In this document: positions 42,494-52,812 of the stretch, piece by piece | Layout: each line of letters begins with the position of its first letter | Position numbering within the stretch: position 1 is the first letter of the stretch | Origin: Herbaspirillum sp. | GTDB lineage: Bacteria > Pseudomonadota > Gammaproteobacteria > Burkholderiales > Burkholderiaceae_D | Reading direction: 5' to 3' | Assembly: GCA_028291765.1 (NCBI GenBank) | Contig: JAQGNR010000093.1 | Location: 1 to 57,420, forward strand | DNA: 57,420 bases | The notes under the pieces: generated by a model | Databases searched by the model: none | The model's input: only the letters and a program-made list of their open reading frames with translations | Told to the model about the DNA's origin: nothing | Translations under genes and position numbers: made by a program

Positions 42494-43399
42494 CTATTCG
42501 GACTGGAACAATTCCTCGCCGCGCGATTTCAATATATTCAGGATGGTCAGCGCGGCCGGCGACAGATAGCCGGAGCGCCGATGGCTGACGCCGAATTCGC
42601 GCCGCATGGTGGTGGCCGGGAGCGCGACCTCGCGCAACAATGCGCCGACTTTGCCCTCGCCCAGATTCTTGCGCGAAATGAAACTCAGCAAGTTGGTGCG
42701 AGCAATCAGACGCGGCATCAGGGAAATTGAATTCGATTCGATTTGCGCCCTGGGAGCCGGAAGTTTCTTTTGCTCGAATACCTGATCCAGCCATACGCGC
42801 GTGGCAACCGAACACGCAGGCAATACCCAGCCGTAGCCGCACAGGTCTTTCAAGACGATTTTAGATAAGTTGAACAATGGATGCTGCAGGCTGGCTGCGA
42901 CCACAACATCGTCGTCGATGATCTTGTCAAACTCGAACTGTGCGTCGACCCCGGAGTCGGGGCCGATCACCAGATCCAGACGGCCTTCCCTGAGCGAAGT
43001 TCGAAGCACATCGTTCATGCCGATGGCGATCTCCATGGTCACGCTTGGCGCGTCCTGCATCAGCACACTGGTCATCTGCGGCAGCAGGAATTCAGCCGTG
43101 GTAGCGGACGACCCTATGCGGACATGGCCTGCCACGCCCTTTGCAAAATCGCTTACCTCGTGCGTGATCTCTTCCAGGCTCCGGCGCAGGAAGCGGGCCC
43201 GCTTCAACAGCACTTCGCCGACCGGCGTCAGCGTCAATTTACGACCCGAGCGTTCGAATAACGCGATGCCGAGGTCGGCCTCAATGCGCTGTATGCACTT
43301 GGTCAGCGCAGGTTGGCTCCTGAATACCTTTTCGGCGGCTCGCCCCAGATGTCCCGTCTCCGCAATTATTTCGAAAAATCGCAAATCCCTGAGATCCAT
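42494..43399 (-). CDS. LysR-family transcriptional regulator
   Basis: 301 aa. N-terminal winged HTH (MDLRDLRFFEIIAETGHLGR, AAEKVFRSQPALTKCIQRIEADLG, LFERSGRKLTLTPVG) and a C-terminal periplasmic-binding-like effector domain (GHVRIGSSATTAEFLLPQM). It is upstream of and in the same direction as the dehydrogenase/aldolase/receptor genes and is their probable regulator; divergent orientation would be more usual. Confidence 0.92.
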   Translation of the reverse strand: MDLRDLRFFEIIAETGHLGRAAEKVFRSQPALTKCIQRIEADLGIALFERSGRKLTLTPVGEVLLKRARFLRRSLEEITHEVSDFAKGVAGHVRIGSSATTAEFLLPQMTSVLMQDAPSVTMEIAIGMNDVLRTSLREGRLDLVIGPDSGVDAQFEFDKIIDDDVVVAASLQHPLFNLSKIVLKDLCGYGWVLPACSVATRVWLDQVFEQKKLPAPRAQIESNSISLMPRLIARTNLLSFISRKNLGEGKVGALLREVALPATTMRREFGVSHRRSGYLSPAALTILNILKSRGEELFQSE

Positions 43400-43509
43400 T
43401 GGTAGCTTTCTTTTGTCAAACCGAAAAAATCATAACATGGCGTAACCAGCCGGAATAATGTATCGCCGCCCGACGCTGAACAGGGACGCGCAAACGAGAA
43501 GCGCCCATA

Positions 43510-43546
43510 AAAAATCCCGGAGAGGCTTGCGCGCTCCGGGATTTTT
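43510..43546. terminator. Terminator downstream of the pyruvate dehydrogenase operon
   Basis: Perfect 13-bp stem AAAATCCCGGAG / CTCCGGGATTTT with 11-nt loop; T-runs on both strands. It starts 21 nt after the lpdA stop. Confidence 0.85.
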
Positions 43547-43566
43547 GATTACGTCGACTACGTAGA

Positions 43567-45366
43567 TTATTTCTTCTGCGGTATGTACAGATCGGTGATG
43601 ATGCCCAAACCCATCTCCGCCGCAAACATCGATGTTTCAGATAGCGTCGGATGCGCATGCACGGTCAACGCCAGGTCTTCCAGATCCGCACCCATTTCCA
43701 GCGCCAGCACTGTTTCGGCCAGCAGTTCGCCGGCATTCACGCCGACAATGCCGGCGCCCAGAATGCGTTTTGTTTTCGGATCGAACAGTAGCTTGGTCAG
43801 GCCGTCGTCGCGGCCCATTGCCAATGCGCGGCCGCTGGCGGCCCACGGGAAGCTGGCTTTTTCGAAAGGAATGCCTTTGGCTTTGGCTTCGGTTTCGGTC
43901 AGGCCCATCCACGCAATTTCCGGATCGGTATAAGCCACCGATGGAATGGTCAATGCGTCGAACGCGACTTTGTGGCCGGCGATGACTTCGGCCGCCACTT
44001 TGGCTTCATTGGTGGCTTTATGCGCCAGCATCGGATCGCCGCAGACGTCGCCGATCGCGTAGATATGCGCGACGTTGGTGCGTTGTTGTTTGTCAGCCGG
44101 GATAAAGCCGCGTTCGTTGACCACCACGCCGGCCTTTTCAGCGCCGATGTCCTTGCCGTTCGGACGGCGGCCGACTGCGACTAACACCATGTCGTACAGC
44201 TGCGGTTCTTTCGGCGCACCACCGTTGCCGTCGACACCTTCGAATGTGGCGCGCAAGCCTTCTTTCAAGGCTTCCAGCTTGGTGACTTTGGTCTTCAGAT
44301 AGATTGCTTCGTAACGCTTTTCGATGCGCTTTTGCAGAGGCTTGACGACATCGCGATCGGCTGACGGTATCAAGCCATCGGCAAATTCGACCACCGTGAC
44401 TTTGGTGCCCAATGCGTCATAGACGCACGCCATTTCCAGCCCGATGATGCCGCCGCCGATGACCAGCATGGTTTTCGGGATCTGGCGCAATTCCAGCGCG
44501 CCGGTCGAATCGATCAGACGTGGATCTTCGTAAGGGAAACCAGGAATTTTCGCCACCGAGGAACCGGCTGCGATGATGGCGTTTTTAAACGCAACGACTT
44601 TGCTGCCTTCGGCAGTTTCCACCGTTATGGTATTGGCGGAACTGAATGTGCCATTACCGGTGACGACTTGTACTTTGCGCGCTTTGGCCAGACCGCCCAG
44701 ACCGCCGGTCAGCTTGCCGATGATGCTTTCTTTCCAGCCGCGCAATTTATCGATATCGATTTTTGGCTTGGATAAGGTCACGCCGAAATGCGCCATCTCT
44801 TCGGCTTCGGTGATGACCTTGGCGGCATGCAGCAATGCTTTGGATGGAATACAACCGACGTTCAGACAAACGCCGCCCAGTGCAGCGTAGCGTTCGATCA
44901 TGACCACTTTCTGGCCCAGATCGGCAGCGCGGAAAGCCGCGGTATAACCGCCGGGACCGGCGCCGAGCACCACCGTATCGCATTCGATATCGGCCTTGCC
45001 GGAAAAGCTGGCGGCGGCAGGCGCTTGCAGCGGCGCGGAAGCGGCCGGTGCGGGTGCAGGTGCAGGTGCAGCAGCCTTTGGCGCGGCGGCGGCAGGAGCC
45101 GGAGCAGCAGCAGGAGCGGCAGCAGCGCTGTCCGCCTCAAGCACCATAATCAGCGATCCTTCTTTAACCTTATCGCCTACCTTGACCTTGAGGTCTTTGA
45201 TGACGCCGGCATGGCTGGATGGGATTTCCATACTGGCCTTGTCGGATTCGACGGTCAGCAACGATTGATCTACCTTGACCGTATCGCCGGCCTTGACCAG
45301 CAATTCGATCACTTCGACTTCGGCAAAGTCGCCGATGTCCGGCACTAGCACTTCAATTTGGCTCAT
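43567..45366 (-). CDS. lpdA: Dihydrolipoamide dehydrogenase (E3) with N-terminal lipoyl domain
   Basis: 599 aa. Residues 1-75 are a lipoyl domain (lipoyl-lysine in VESDKASMEIPSS), linked by an Ala/Pro-rich hinge to a full E3: FAD fold TVVLGAGPGGYTAAFRAADLG, redox disulfide GGVCLNVGCIPSKAL, NAD fold MLVIGGGIIGLEMA, C-terminal catalytic HAHPTLSE. The lipoyl-E3 fusion is typical of betaproteobacterial pyruvate dehydrogenase. It is the last gene of aceE-aceF-lpdA; GGAG 7 nt before the ATG. Confidence 0.97.
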   Translation of the reverse strand: MSQIEVLVPDIGDFAEVEVIELLVKAGDTVKVDQSLLTVESDKASMEIPSSHAGVIKDLKVKVGDKVKEGSLIMVLEADSAAAAPAAAPAPAAAAPKAAAPAPAPAPAASAPLQAPAAASFSGKADIECDTVVLGAGPGGYTAAFRAADLGQKVVMIERYAALGGVCLNVGCIPSKALLHAAKVITEAEEMAHFGVTLSKPKIDIDKLRGWKESIIGKLTGGLGGLAKARKVQVVTGNGTFSSANTITVETAEGSKVVAFKNAIIAAGSSVAKIPGFPYEDPRLIDSTGALELRQIPKTMLVIGGGIIGLEMACVYDALGTKVTVVEFADGLIPSADRDVVKPLQKRIEKRYEAIYLKTKVTKLEALKEGLRATFEGVDGNGGAPKEPQLYDMVLVAVGRRPNGKDIGAEKAGVVVNERGFIPADKQQRTNVAHIYAIGDVCGDPMLAHKATNEAKVAAEVIAGHKVAFDALTIPSVAYTDPEIAWMGLTETEAKAKGIPFEKASFPWAASGRALAMGRDDGLTKLLFDPKTKRILGAGIVGVNAGELLAETVLALEMGADLEDLALTVHAHPTLSETSMFAAEMGLGIITDLYIPQKK

Positions 45367-45395
45367 TGTGTCTCCGGGGATTGGATTGATGGCGA

Positions 45396-47054
45396 CTACA
45401 GCAAAGTCTTGCGCAGGTCAGCCAGCACTTCACTCATATAGGTGGAGAAACGCGCACCCATGGCACCGTCGATGACGCGATGGTCATACGACAGCGACAG
45501 CGGCAATATCAGACGCGGCACGAATTGCTCGCCGTCCCAGACCGGCTTGAACGCCGTCTTGGACAAGCCGAGAATGGCGACTTCCGGCGCATTGATGATG
45601 GGCGTGAACAAGGTGCCGCCAATGCCCCCCAGCGACGAAATGGTGAAGGACGCGCCTTGCATATCGGTCGGTTTCAGCTTGCCTTCGCGCGCCTGCAAGG
45701 ACAAGTCGGCCATGTCCTGTGCGATCTGGCTGATGGTTTTTTTGTCGGCATCCTTGACCACCGGCACCACCAGACCATTCGGCGTGTCGGCTGCAAAGCC
45801 GATGTGATAGTACCGTTTCAGGATCAGGTTTTCGCCGCTGGCGTCCAGCGAAGAATTGAAGGTGGGATATTTTTTCAGGGCTGCCACGCAAGCCTTGATC
45901 ACAAACGCCAGCATGGTCAGCTTGACGCTCGATTTGGCTTTGGCCAGCGCATCATTGGAAGTCTTGCGGAATTCTTCCAGCTCGGTTACGTCGGCTTCGT
46001 CGTATTGCGTGACATGCGGGATCATCACCCAGTTGCGATGCAGATTCGGCCCACTGAGTTTCTTGATGCGCGACAGCGGCTCCAATTCGGTGACGCCGAA
46101 TTTGGAGAAATCCAGCGATGGCCACGGCAAGAGAGTCAGACCGTTGCCGCCGCCGGCAGCGGCTTTCGATGCGTTGCCGGCATTGCCTGCCAGCGCGGCC
46201 TTCACATAGCCTTGCACGTCTTCATGCAGGATACGGCCCTTGGGGCCGCTACCGCCGACGCGCGTCAGATCGACGCCCAGTTCGCGCGCAAACTTGCGCA
46301 CCGATGGCGATGCGTGTGCGCCGCTGCCGGAAACGACGGGCGCAGGTGCAGAAGTAGTTGGAGCAGCGGCAGCAGCAGGCGCAGGTGCGGCCGGTGCCGG
46401 TGCAGTAGGCGCAGCGGCAGCCGGTGCGCTTGCGGCGGGAGCGGCTGCGGGCGCCGAGCCGGCAACCGCATCCAACACAACGATCTGTGTCCCTTTGGCG
46501 ACTTTATCGCCGACCTTGACTTTGATTTCCTTGATCACGCCGGCATGGCTGGATGGAATTTCCATGCTGGCCTTGTCGGATTCGACGGTCAGCAAGGATT
46601 GATCTACCTTGACCGTATCGCCCGCTTTGACCATGATTTCGATGACTTCGACTTCATCGAAATCGCCGATATCGGGCACGCTGACAACCTGGCTACCGCC
46701 GGCTGCCGGCGCTGCGGCCGGAGCAGCAGCGGGAGCCGGAGCAGCAGCGGGAGCCGGTGCTGCGGCAACTGCGGCTGCCGGAGCTGCCGCCGCCGGAGCA
46801 GGCGCAGCAGCAGCGCCATCGGCCTCCACCACCACAATCACTGAACCTTCTTTAACCTTGTCGCCGACCTTGATCTTGATTTCCTTGATCACACCGGCCT
46901 GGCTGGAAGGGATTTCCATGCTGGCCTTATCGGATTCAACCGTCAGCAAGGATTGATCCACTTTGATGGTATCGCCGACCTTGACCATCAATTCAATTAC
47001 TTCGACTTCCGCGAAATCGCCGATATCCGGTACTTTCACTTCGATTTGACTCAT
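45396..47054 (-). CDS. aceF: Pyruvate dehydrogenase E2, dihydrolipoamide acetyltransferase
   Basis: 552 aa. Two lipoyl domains (residues about 1-75 and 120-195, each with ESDKASMEIPSS), long Ala/Pro hinges, a peripheral-subunit-binding domain (SPSVRKFARELGVDLTRVGG), and the catalytic acetyltransferase core ending in DHRVIDGAMGARF, where His is the active-site base. The two lipoyl copies are nearly identical in their central DNA, so recombination between them, or with lpdA, is possible. Forms the core of the complex with AceE and LpdA; 29 nt upstream of lpdA. Confidence 0.97.
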   Translation of the reverse strand: MSQIEVKVPDIGDFAEVEVIELMVKVGDTIKVDQSLLTVESDKASMEIPSSQAGVIKEIKIKVGDKVKEGSVIVVVEADGAAAAPAPAAAAPAAAVAAAPAPAAAPAPAAAPAAAPAAGGSQVVSVPDIGDFDEVEVIEIMVKAGDTVKVDQSLLTVESDKASMEIPSSHAGVIKEIKVKVGDKVAKGTQIVVLDAVAGSAPAAAPAASAPAAAAPTAPAPAAPAPAAAAAPTTSAPAPVVSGSGAHASPSVRKFARELGVDLTRVGGSGPKGRILHEDVQGYVKAALAGNAGNASKAAAGGGNGLTLLPWPSLDFSKFGVTELEPLSRIKKLSGPNLHRNWVMIPHVTQYDEADVTELEEFRKTSNDALAKAKSSVKLTMLAFVIKACVAALKKYPTFNSSLDASGENLILKRYYHIGFAADTPNGLVVPVVKDADKKTISQIAQDMADLSLQAREGKLKPTDMQGASFTISSLGGIGGTLFTPIINAPEVAILGLSKTAFKPVWDGEQFVPRLILPLSLSYDHRVIDGAMGARFSTYMSEVLADLRKTLL

Positions 47055-47097
47055 GTCTTACGCTCCGTTAATCGGTGTTGTTGTGCGTGCGTTTTAT

Positions 47098-49794
47098 TTA
47101 AAGCGTGACTGGATTCGGCTTTTCCGGATTGATACCGTATTTGGCAATCGCCTGTGCCACCACCGAGCTCTTGATCGCGCCTTCTTCGGCCAGCGATTTG
47201 AGTGCGGCAATCGTCACATAGTAACGGTCGACTTCAAAGAATTCGCGCAGCTTTTCGCGGCTATCGGAACGGCCGAAACCATCGGTGCCGAGTACCTTGT
47301 ATGTGCGGCCCTTCGGCACAAACGCGCGGACCTGTTCGGCAAAGGTACGCATGTAATCGGTGGCGACGATGATCGGGCCGCTGGATTTTTCCAGGCACTC
47401 CGTGAAGTAAGGGACGCGTTGCTTGTCGGCCGGATGCAGCATGTTCCAACGTTCGACATCCTGGCCGTCGCGCGCCAGCAACGTCAGCGAAGGCGCCGAC
47501 CAGACATCGGCATCCACGCCCCAGTCGTCGCGCAGCAGATCGACCGCAGCGATGGCTTCGCGCAAGATCGTGCCGGAACCCATGAGCTGCACTTTCAGCT
47601 TGGCTTTCTTGGCGCCTTCCTGCAACAGATAGATGCCTTTCAGGATGCCTGCTTCCTGGCCCGGCTTCAAACCAGGCTGGCCGTAGTTCTCGTTCATCAG
47701 AGTGATGTAATAGAACACGTCTTCCTGATTGGTCACCATGCGGCGCAAGCCGTCATGCATGATCACCGCAACTTCATGCGCAAAGGTCGGATCGTAAGGC
47801 ACGCAATTCGGAATCGACGATGCCATCACATGGCTATGGCCGTCTTCGTGCTGCAGGCCTTCGCCGTTCAGTGTGGTGCGTCCGGCGGTGCCGCCCAGCA
47901 GGAAGCCGCGCGCGCGCATGTCGCCGGCCAGCCAGGCCAGATCGCCGATGCGTTGCAGACCGAACATCGAATAGAAGGTATAGAACGGAATCATTACGCG
48001 ATTGTTGGTCGAGTACGATGTGGCCGCCGCAATCCATGAACTCATGCCGCCGGCTTCGTTGATGCCTTCCTGCAGAATCTGGCCGTCCTTGGCTTCGCGG
48101 TAATACATCACCTGATCTTTATCGACCGGTTCGTACAATTGGCCGACCTGGCTGAAAATACCGATCTGGCGGAACAAGCCTTCCATACCGAAGGTACGGG
48201 ATTCATCGACCAGAATCGGCACCACGCGTTCGCCCAGGCTTTTGTCTTTCAACAACGCCGTCAGCACGCGCACATACGCGGAGGTGGTGGAAATTTCGCG
48301 ACCTTCGGCGGTCGGCTCCAGCATCGCCTTGAATGTTTCCAGCGGCGGGACGATCAATTCTTCATCTGCCTTTTGCCGGCGCTGCGGCAGGAAACCGCCC
48401 AGCGCTTTGCGGCGCTCGTGCAGGTATTGCATTTCAGGGGTGTCATTGGAAGGCTTGAAGAACGGGATCGACGGCAAATCCTGATCCGAGATCGGCAACT
48501 GGAAACGATCGCGCATGGCGCGGATTGCCTCGTCATCGAGTTTCTTGGTGTTGTGTGCGGTATTGCGCGCTTCGCCCGCTTTGCCGAAACCGTAACCCTT
48601 GATGCTCTTGACCAGCAGCACAGTCGGTTGGCCCTTATGTTCTTGCGCCACTTTGAATGCAGCGTAAATCTTGTGTGGATCGTGACCGCCGCGGGTCAGA
48701 TGCCAGATGTCGTCGTCCGACATATTGCTGACCATTTCCAGCAATTTCGGATGCTTGCCGAAGAAATGCTGACGCACGAATGCGCCATCCTTGGCTTTGT
48801 AATTCTGGTATTCGCCATCGACCGTTTCCATCATGACTTTTTGCATGATGCCGTCTTTGTCGCGCGCCAGCAATTCGTCCCAACCGCTGCCCCAGATCAC
48901 TTTGACGACATTCCAGCCGGCGCCGCGGAAATCCGATTCCAGTTCCTGAATGATCTTGCCGTTGCCGCGCACCGGACCGTCCAGACGCTGCAAATTACAA
49001 TTGACGATCATCACCAGGTTATCGAGCTTCTCGCGCGCGGCCATGCCGATTGCGCCCATCGATTCCGGCTCATCCATTTCACCGTCGCCGCAGAATACCC
49101 AGACCTTGCGGTTGGCGGTATCGGCGATCTTGCGTGCGTGCAGGTATTTAAGGAAGCGCGCCTGATAAATAGCGGTCAACGGTCCCAAGCCCATGGACAC
49201 CGTCGGGAATTGCCAGAAATCCGGCATCAGTTTGGGATGCGGGTAAGAAGAGAGGCCATGGCCGTCGACTTCGCGGCGGAAATTGAGCAACTGTTCTTCG
49301 CTGAAGCGGCCTTCGAGGAAGGCGCGGGCATAAACGCCCGGAGAGGAATGGCCTTGTATATAGAGCAGGTCGCCGCCGTGATCGGCGGTGGGCGCGTGCC
49401 AGAAATGATTGAAACCGATGCCGAGCATATTGGCCAGCGATGCAAAGCTGGATAAGTGACCACCCAGGCTGCTATCGGCGCGGTTGGCCTTGACCACCAT
49501 CGCCATCGCATTCCAGCGCATCCAGGAACGCAAACGCTCTTCGATTTCAAGATCGCCAGGGCAATGTGCACCGAGATGGGCAGGAATGGTATTAACGTAG
49601 GCAGTATTGCTTGAAAATGGAACGTCAGCACCACGGCGGCGCGCCAGATCCATCATGCGCTCCATTAAGTAGTGCGCACGATCCGGACCTTCTTTTTCAA
49701 TCACGGATTCGAGCGAGTCTAACCACTCTTGTGTTTCCATCACATCGGGATCGTTCGCGGCTTGCGCAATGATTTGGTCGAGTTGGGCTGACAT
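47098..49794 (-). CDS. aceE: Pyruvate dehydrogenase E1 component, homodimeric
   Basis: 898 aa from ATG 49794, chosen for GGAGA 6 nt upstream; a longer frame to 49845 lacks support. The thiamine diphosphate motif is WVFCGDGEMDEPES...VNCNLQRLDGPV (GDG-x-NN type), and LLVKSIKGYGFGKAGEARNTAHNTKK contains the active-site loop histidines. It decarboxylates pyruvate and acetylates the lipoyl groups of AceF. First gene of the operon, with 43 nt to aceF. Confidence 0.97.
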   Translation of the reverse strand: MSAQLDQIIAQAANDPDVMETQEWLDSLESVIEKEGPDRAHYLMERMMDLARRRGADVPFSSNTAYVNTIPAHLGAHCPGDLEIEERLRSWMRWNAMAMVVKANRADSSLGGHLSSFASLANMLGIGFNHFWHAPTADHGGDLLYIQGHSSPGVYARAFLEGRFSEEQLLNFRREVDGHGLSSYPHPKLMPDFWQFPTVSMGLGPLTAIYQARFLKYLHARKIADTANRKVWVFCGDGEMDEPESMGAIGMAAREKLDNLVMIVNCNLQRLDGPVRGNGKIIQELESDFRGAGWNVVKVIWGSGWDELLARDKDGIMQKVMMETVDGEYQNYKAKDGAFVRQHFFGKHPKLLEMVSNMSDDDIWHLTRGGHDPHKIYAAFKVAQEHKGQPTVLLVKSIKGYGFGKAGEARNTAHNTKKLDDEAIRAMRDRFQLPISDQDLPSIPFFKPSNDTPEMQYLHERRKALGGFLPQRRQKADEELIVPPLETFKAMLEPTAEGREISTTSAYVRVLTALLKDKSLGERVVPILVDESRTFGMEGLFRQIGIFSQVGQLYEPVDKDQVMYYREAKDGQILQEGINEAGGMSSWIAAATSYSTNNRVMIPFYTFYSMFGLQRIGDLAWLAGDMRARGFLLGGTAGRTTLNGEGLQHEDGHSHVMASSIPNCVPYDPTFAHEVAVIMHDGLRRMVTNQEDVFYYITLMNENYGQPGLKPGQEAGILKGIYLLQEGAKKAKLKVQLMGSGTILREAIAAVDLLRDDWGVDADVWSAPSLTLLARDGQDVERWNMLHPADKQRVPYFTECLEKSSGPIIVATDYMRTFAEQVRAFVPKGRTYKVLGTDGFGRSDSREKLREFFEVDRYYVTIAALKSLAEEGAIKSSVVAQAIAKYGINPEKPNPVTL

Positions 49795-50219
49795 TTTCTG
49801 TCTCCTATTAAAATAATTTGACCCGACAAATGTGCCGAATCCCATGCTTTTCGTTCAATGTACGTTCTTTTACCGTGAGGTCGAGGCGATTCTAGCAGTT
49901 GTTTTTTATATTTTCAAATGGCGATATTCGATTTCATAATACGAAATTATGCTGCGAAGCGACATATTTTACGCAATTTTTACCATATCTTAGTGTTATC
50001 TTCAAAATAACATACGAGATTTTTAATGGTCGCTTTTGGTGCGACGCCGCATTAAATGCGGGCAAGAACCCATTCATGAGGCTTAATAACCATTTAACAA
50101 CAAAATTATATTTGAGCGGCCCACCAAAGAGCAACAATGTCCAGTACGGACATCGTTTTCTGTGGCGTGGCTTTTGGCGGAACTATGGATGGGAAAAAAA
50201 AGGGATGCGTCTGATGCGC
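49795..50219. other. Promoter region of the aceE operon; otherwise empty
   Basis: 425 nt, AT-rich toward the middle. A plus-strand frame (49899-50321) has no ribosome site or family and overlaps the gshA end, so I discard it. It must contain the aceE promoter and the gshA 3' flank; no clear terminator is seen. Confidence 0.4.
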
Positions 50220-51815
50220 TTAAACGCTGAAATTACCCAGTGTGCTGGCGCGATAAGCAGCAACGAAGGTATCGAAATCGCCAGTCTGGCTGGCTTCGAT
50301 CTGCCGCTGTTGCTCAATTGAAGTGACGGCCATGGCATTGAATTCCGCCTGTTCGGCGCGATCCGGTTTACGCGCTTTGAAATAAGCTGCATCGGCGCTG
50401 CTGCGCGCGAGTGCAAAATCGTGGAAGGAGCCGCCGCCGGCGCGGATTTCCGCCAGCACGCGGGCCGATGGCGTCAACGCGGCATCATGCAATTTGGCGC
50501 GCTGTACTTGCAGCGCTTCGGCATGCACGCTGCTGCCCATTTCAGCATCGAGCAGCGCGGCAATCGGCAGCATCCGATCCAGCAATTCGATACCCCATTG
50601 CTGCAGACCGACGCGCTGGCCGGCGCGCTGCAATTGCAGCCCCGGCATGCGGCCCTGTCTCACCACCGTACTGAAATTGGCTGTATTTTCCGCGCCTTCA
50701 AAGTCCGAGGTCAGCGGGCTCTCTTCCAGCGCCAGCAGATGCAGAAATACATCCAGGAAGCGCGCCGTCTGCAAGCTGATGCCCAGCGGATCGAAGGGAT
50801 CGATATCCATGCAGCGCACTTCCACATACTGCACGCCGCGCGCCGACAAAGCCTGAATCGGCCGCTCGCCACTGTTGATGACGCGCTTGGGACGGATCGC
50901 AGAGTAATACTCGTTTTCGATCTGCAAGATATTGGTGTTGATCTGAATCCACTCGCCGTCACGCTGGGTTCCCATCGCCACATACGGCGGATAAGGTTCG
51001 CTGACGGCGCGCGCCAGACTATCGATATAACTTTGCAGATCGTTATAGTGCGGCGTCAGGCCGGCCTGGGCGCTGTTGTGATAACCGACATCGCCCATTC
51101 GCAGACTGGTGGCGTAGGGCAGATAAAACGTATCGTCGCTCAGTTTTTCCATCTGCGCGTTGCGGCCGCGCAGAAAATTGCTCGCCAGCGCCGGCGATGC
51201 GCCGAACAGATACATCAACAACCAGCTATAGCGGCGGAAATTACGCACCAAGGCAATGTAGCTTTCCGACTGATACTGGCGATCGTTGAGCTTGCTGTCG
51301 GCCGGCCCCTCGCTGTGATGCAGCAGCTTCCACACTTCTTCATTGAGCGAAAAATTGTAATGAATGCCTGCAATGCACTGCATGGTTTTGCCGTAGCGCA
51401 GCGCCAGCCCGCGCCGGTAAACATGTTTCAGCATTCCGATATGGGAAGTCCCGAAATAAGCGATCGGAATCTCGGCATCAGCCGGCAAGTGGCAAGGCAT
51501 CGATTGGTTCCACAACAACTCATCGCCCAAGTTGCTGTAGGCAAAACGATGAATCTGATCCAGCCGCGCCAAGGCGTCGGCCACATCGTTTTCTGCCGGT
51601 GAGATAAATTCCAGCAGCGATTCAGAATAATCCGTCGTGATTTGTTGGTGCGTCAAGGCCGCGCCGAGGGCTACCGGATGCGGCGTGGTTGCCAGATCGC
51701 CGAATTGATCCACGCGCAATGTTTCCCGCTCGATACCCCGCAGACCCCGGCTCAACAGCGGGCGATGTTGGGTATCGGCAAGCAACGTCAGGCGGCGGTT
51801 CAGTAAATCGGTCAT
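50220..51815 (-). CDS. gshA: Glutamate-cysteine ligase
   Basis: 531 aa from ATG 51815 (AAGGAAG 6 nt before it; the frame continues upstream to 51995 without a ribosome site and would overlap folD). [43 protein letters not shown], and [12 protein letters not shown] are features of the proteobacterial type 1 family. First step of glutathione synthesis, ATP-dependent, cytoplasmic. Divergent from folD with 150 nt between the starts. Confidence 0.95.
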   Translation of the reverse strand: MTDLLNRRLTLLADTQHRPLLSRGLRGIERETLRVDQFGDLATTPHPVALGAALTHQQITTDYSESLLEFISPAENDVADALARLDQIHRFAYSNLGDELLWNQSMPCHLPADAEIPIAYFGTSHIGMLKHVYRRGLALRYGKTMQCIAGIHYNFSLNEEVWKLLHHSEGPADSKLNDRQYQSESYIALVRNFRRYSWLLMYLFGASPALASNFLRGRNAQMEKLSDDTFYLPYATSLRMGDVGYHNSAQAGLTPHYNDLQSYIDSLARAVSEPYPPYVAMGTQRDGEWIQINTNILQIENEYYSAIRPKRVINSGERPIQALSARGVQYVEVRCMDIDPFDPLGISLQTARFLDVFLHLLALEESPLTSDFEGAENTANFSTVVRQGRMPGLQLQRAGQRVGLQQWGIELLDRMLPIAALLDAEMGSSVHAEALQVQRAKLHDAALTPSARVLAEIRAGGGSFHDFALARSSADAAYFKARKPDRAEQAEFNAMAVTSIEQQRQIEASQTGDFDTFVAAYRASTLGNFSV

Positions 51816-51965
51816 GCAACTTCCTTGTAAATTAGTTCGGCGAGAATACCCGAATTTTAAAAAGCGCGTCGCCATCCGGGAAAACACGCGCAGCCTCCGC
51901 GCTACCCCCTCGCAGCCTTTATAATTCACACTCTTTAGCCATTCGCGTTTCAACGCCGCACCCCC

Positions 51966-52811
51966 ATGACCGCTCAAATCATCGATGGAAACCAATTATC
52001 AAAAAAACTGCGCGCCGACGTTGCAAAACGCGCCGCAGCACTGAGCGCGGCCGGCAAACAGCCGGGCCTGGCCGTGGTCCTGGTCGGCGAAGATCCGGCC
52101 AGCCAGGTGTATGTACGCAATAAAGTCAAAGCCTGCGGCGACGCCGGCGTGCATTCCGTTTTTGAGAAGTACGATGCCGACATCACCGAGGCCGCGCTGC
52201 TGCAGCGTATCGATGCATTGAACCGCGATCCGGCCATCCATGGCATTCTGGTGCAAATGCCGCTGCCCAAGCATATTAATCCGGCCAAGGTGATCGAATC
52301 GATCGCCACCCATAAAGATGTCGATGGCTATTCGACCCTCAGCGCAGGCGAGCTGATGACGGGATTGCCGGGCTTTCGCCCCTGCACGCCGTATGGCTGC
52401 ATCAAGATGATCGAAAGCACCGGTTTCGACCTGCGCGGCAAACACGCGGTCGTCATCGGCCGCAGCAATACGGTCGGCAAACCGATGGCGCTACTGCTAT
52501 TGCAAGCTAACGCAACTGTCACAATATGCCATAGCAGTACCCCAGACCTTGCCTATCACACGCGTCAGGCCGACGTCGTGATCGCCGCTGTAGGCCGCGC
52601 CCATACCGTCACCGCCGATATGGTGAAGCCCGGCGCCATGGTGATCGATGTCGGCATCAATCGCGACGCGGCCGGCAAATTGTGCGGCGACGTCGATTTC
52701 GCCGCCGTCGAGCAGATTGCCGGTTATATTTCACCGGTGCCGGGCGGTGTGGGGCCGATGACCATTACCATGTTGCTGATGAACACCATCGAAGCAGCGG
52801 AAAGAGCCTGA
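51966..52811 (+). CDS. folD: Bifunctional methylenetetrahydrofolate dehydrogenase/cyclohydrolase
   Basis: 281 aa, full length. Motifs [20 protein letters not shown] (catalytic Tyr and Lys), [40 protein letters not shown] (NADP site), and [15 protein letters not shown]. It makes 10-formyl-THF from 5,10-methylene-THF in two steps. One base separates it from the oligopeptidase gene, so they are co-transcribed. Confidence 0.97.
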   Translation: MTAQIIDGNQLSKKLRADVAKRAAALSAAGKQPGLAVVLVGEDPASQVYVRNKVKACGDAGVHSVFEKYDADITEAALLQRIDALNRDPAIHGILVQMPLPKHINPAKVIESIATHKDVDGYSTLSAGELMTGLPGFRPCTPYGCIKMIESTGFDLRGKHAVVIGRSNTVGKPMALLLLQANATVTICHSSTPDLAYHTRQADVVIAAVGRAHTVTADMVKPGAMVIDVGINRDAAGKLCGDVDFAAVEQIAGYISPVPGGVGPMTITMLLMNTIEAAERA

Positions 52812-52812
52812 T

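Noticed and set aside
45480..46844. Long plus-strand frame opposite aceF
   Set aside because: It is antisense to the Ala/Pro-rich, lipoyl-domain-coding aceF gene and has no family signature or ribosome site. The same holds for 48139-49455 opposite aceE and 5373-6557 opposite tpsB.
49899..50321. Plus-strand 140-codon frame between aceE and gshA
   Set aside because: No ribosome site, overlaps the gshA 3' end, composition unlike a protein gene.
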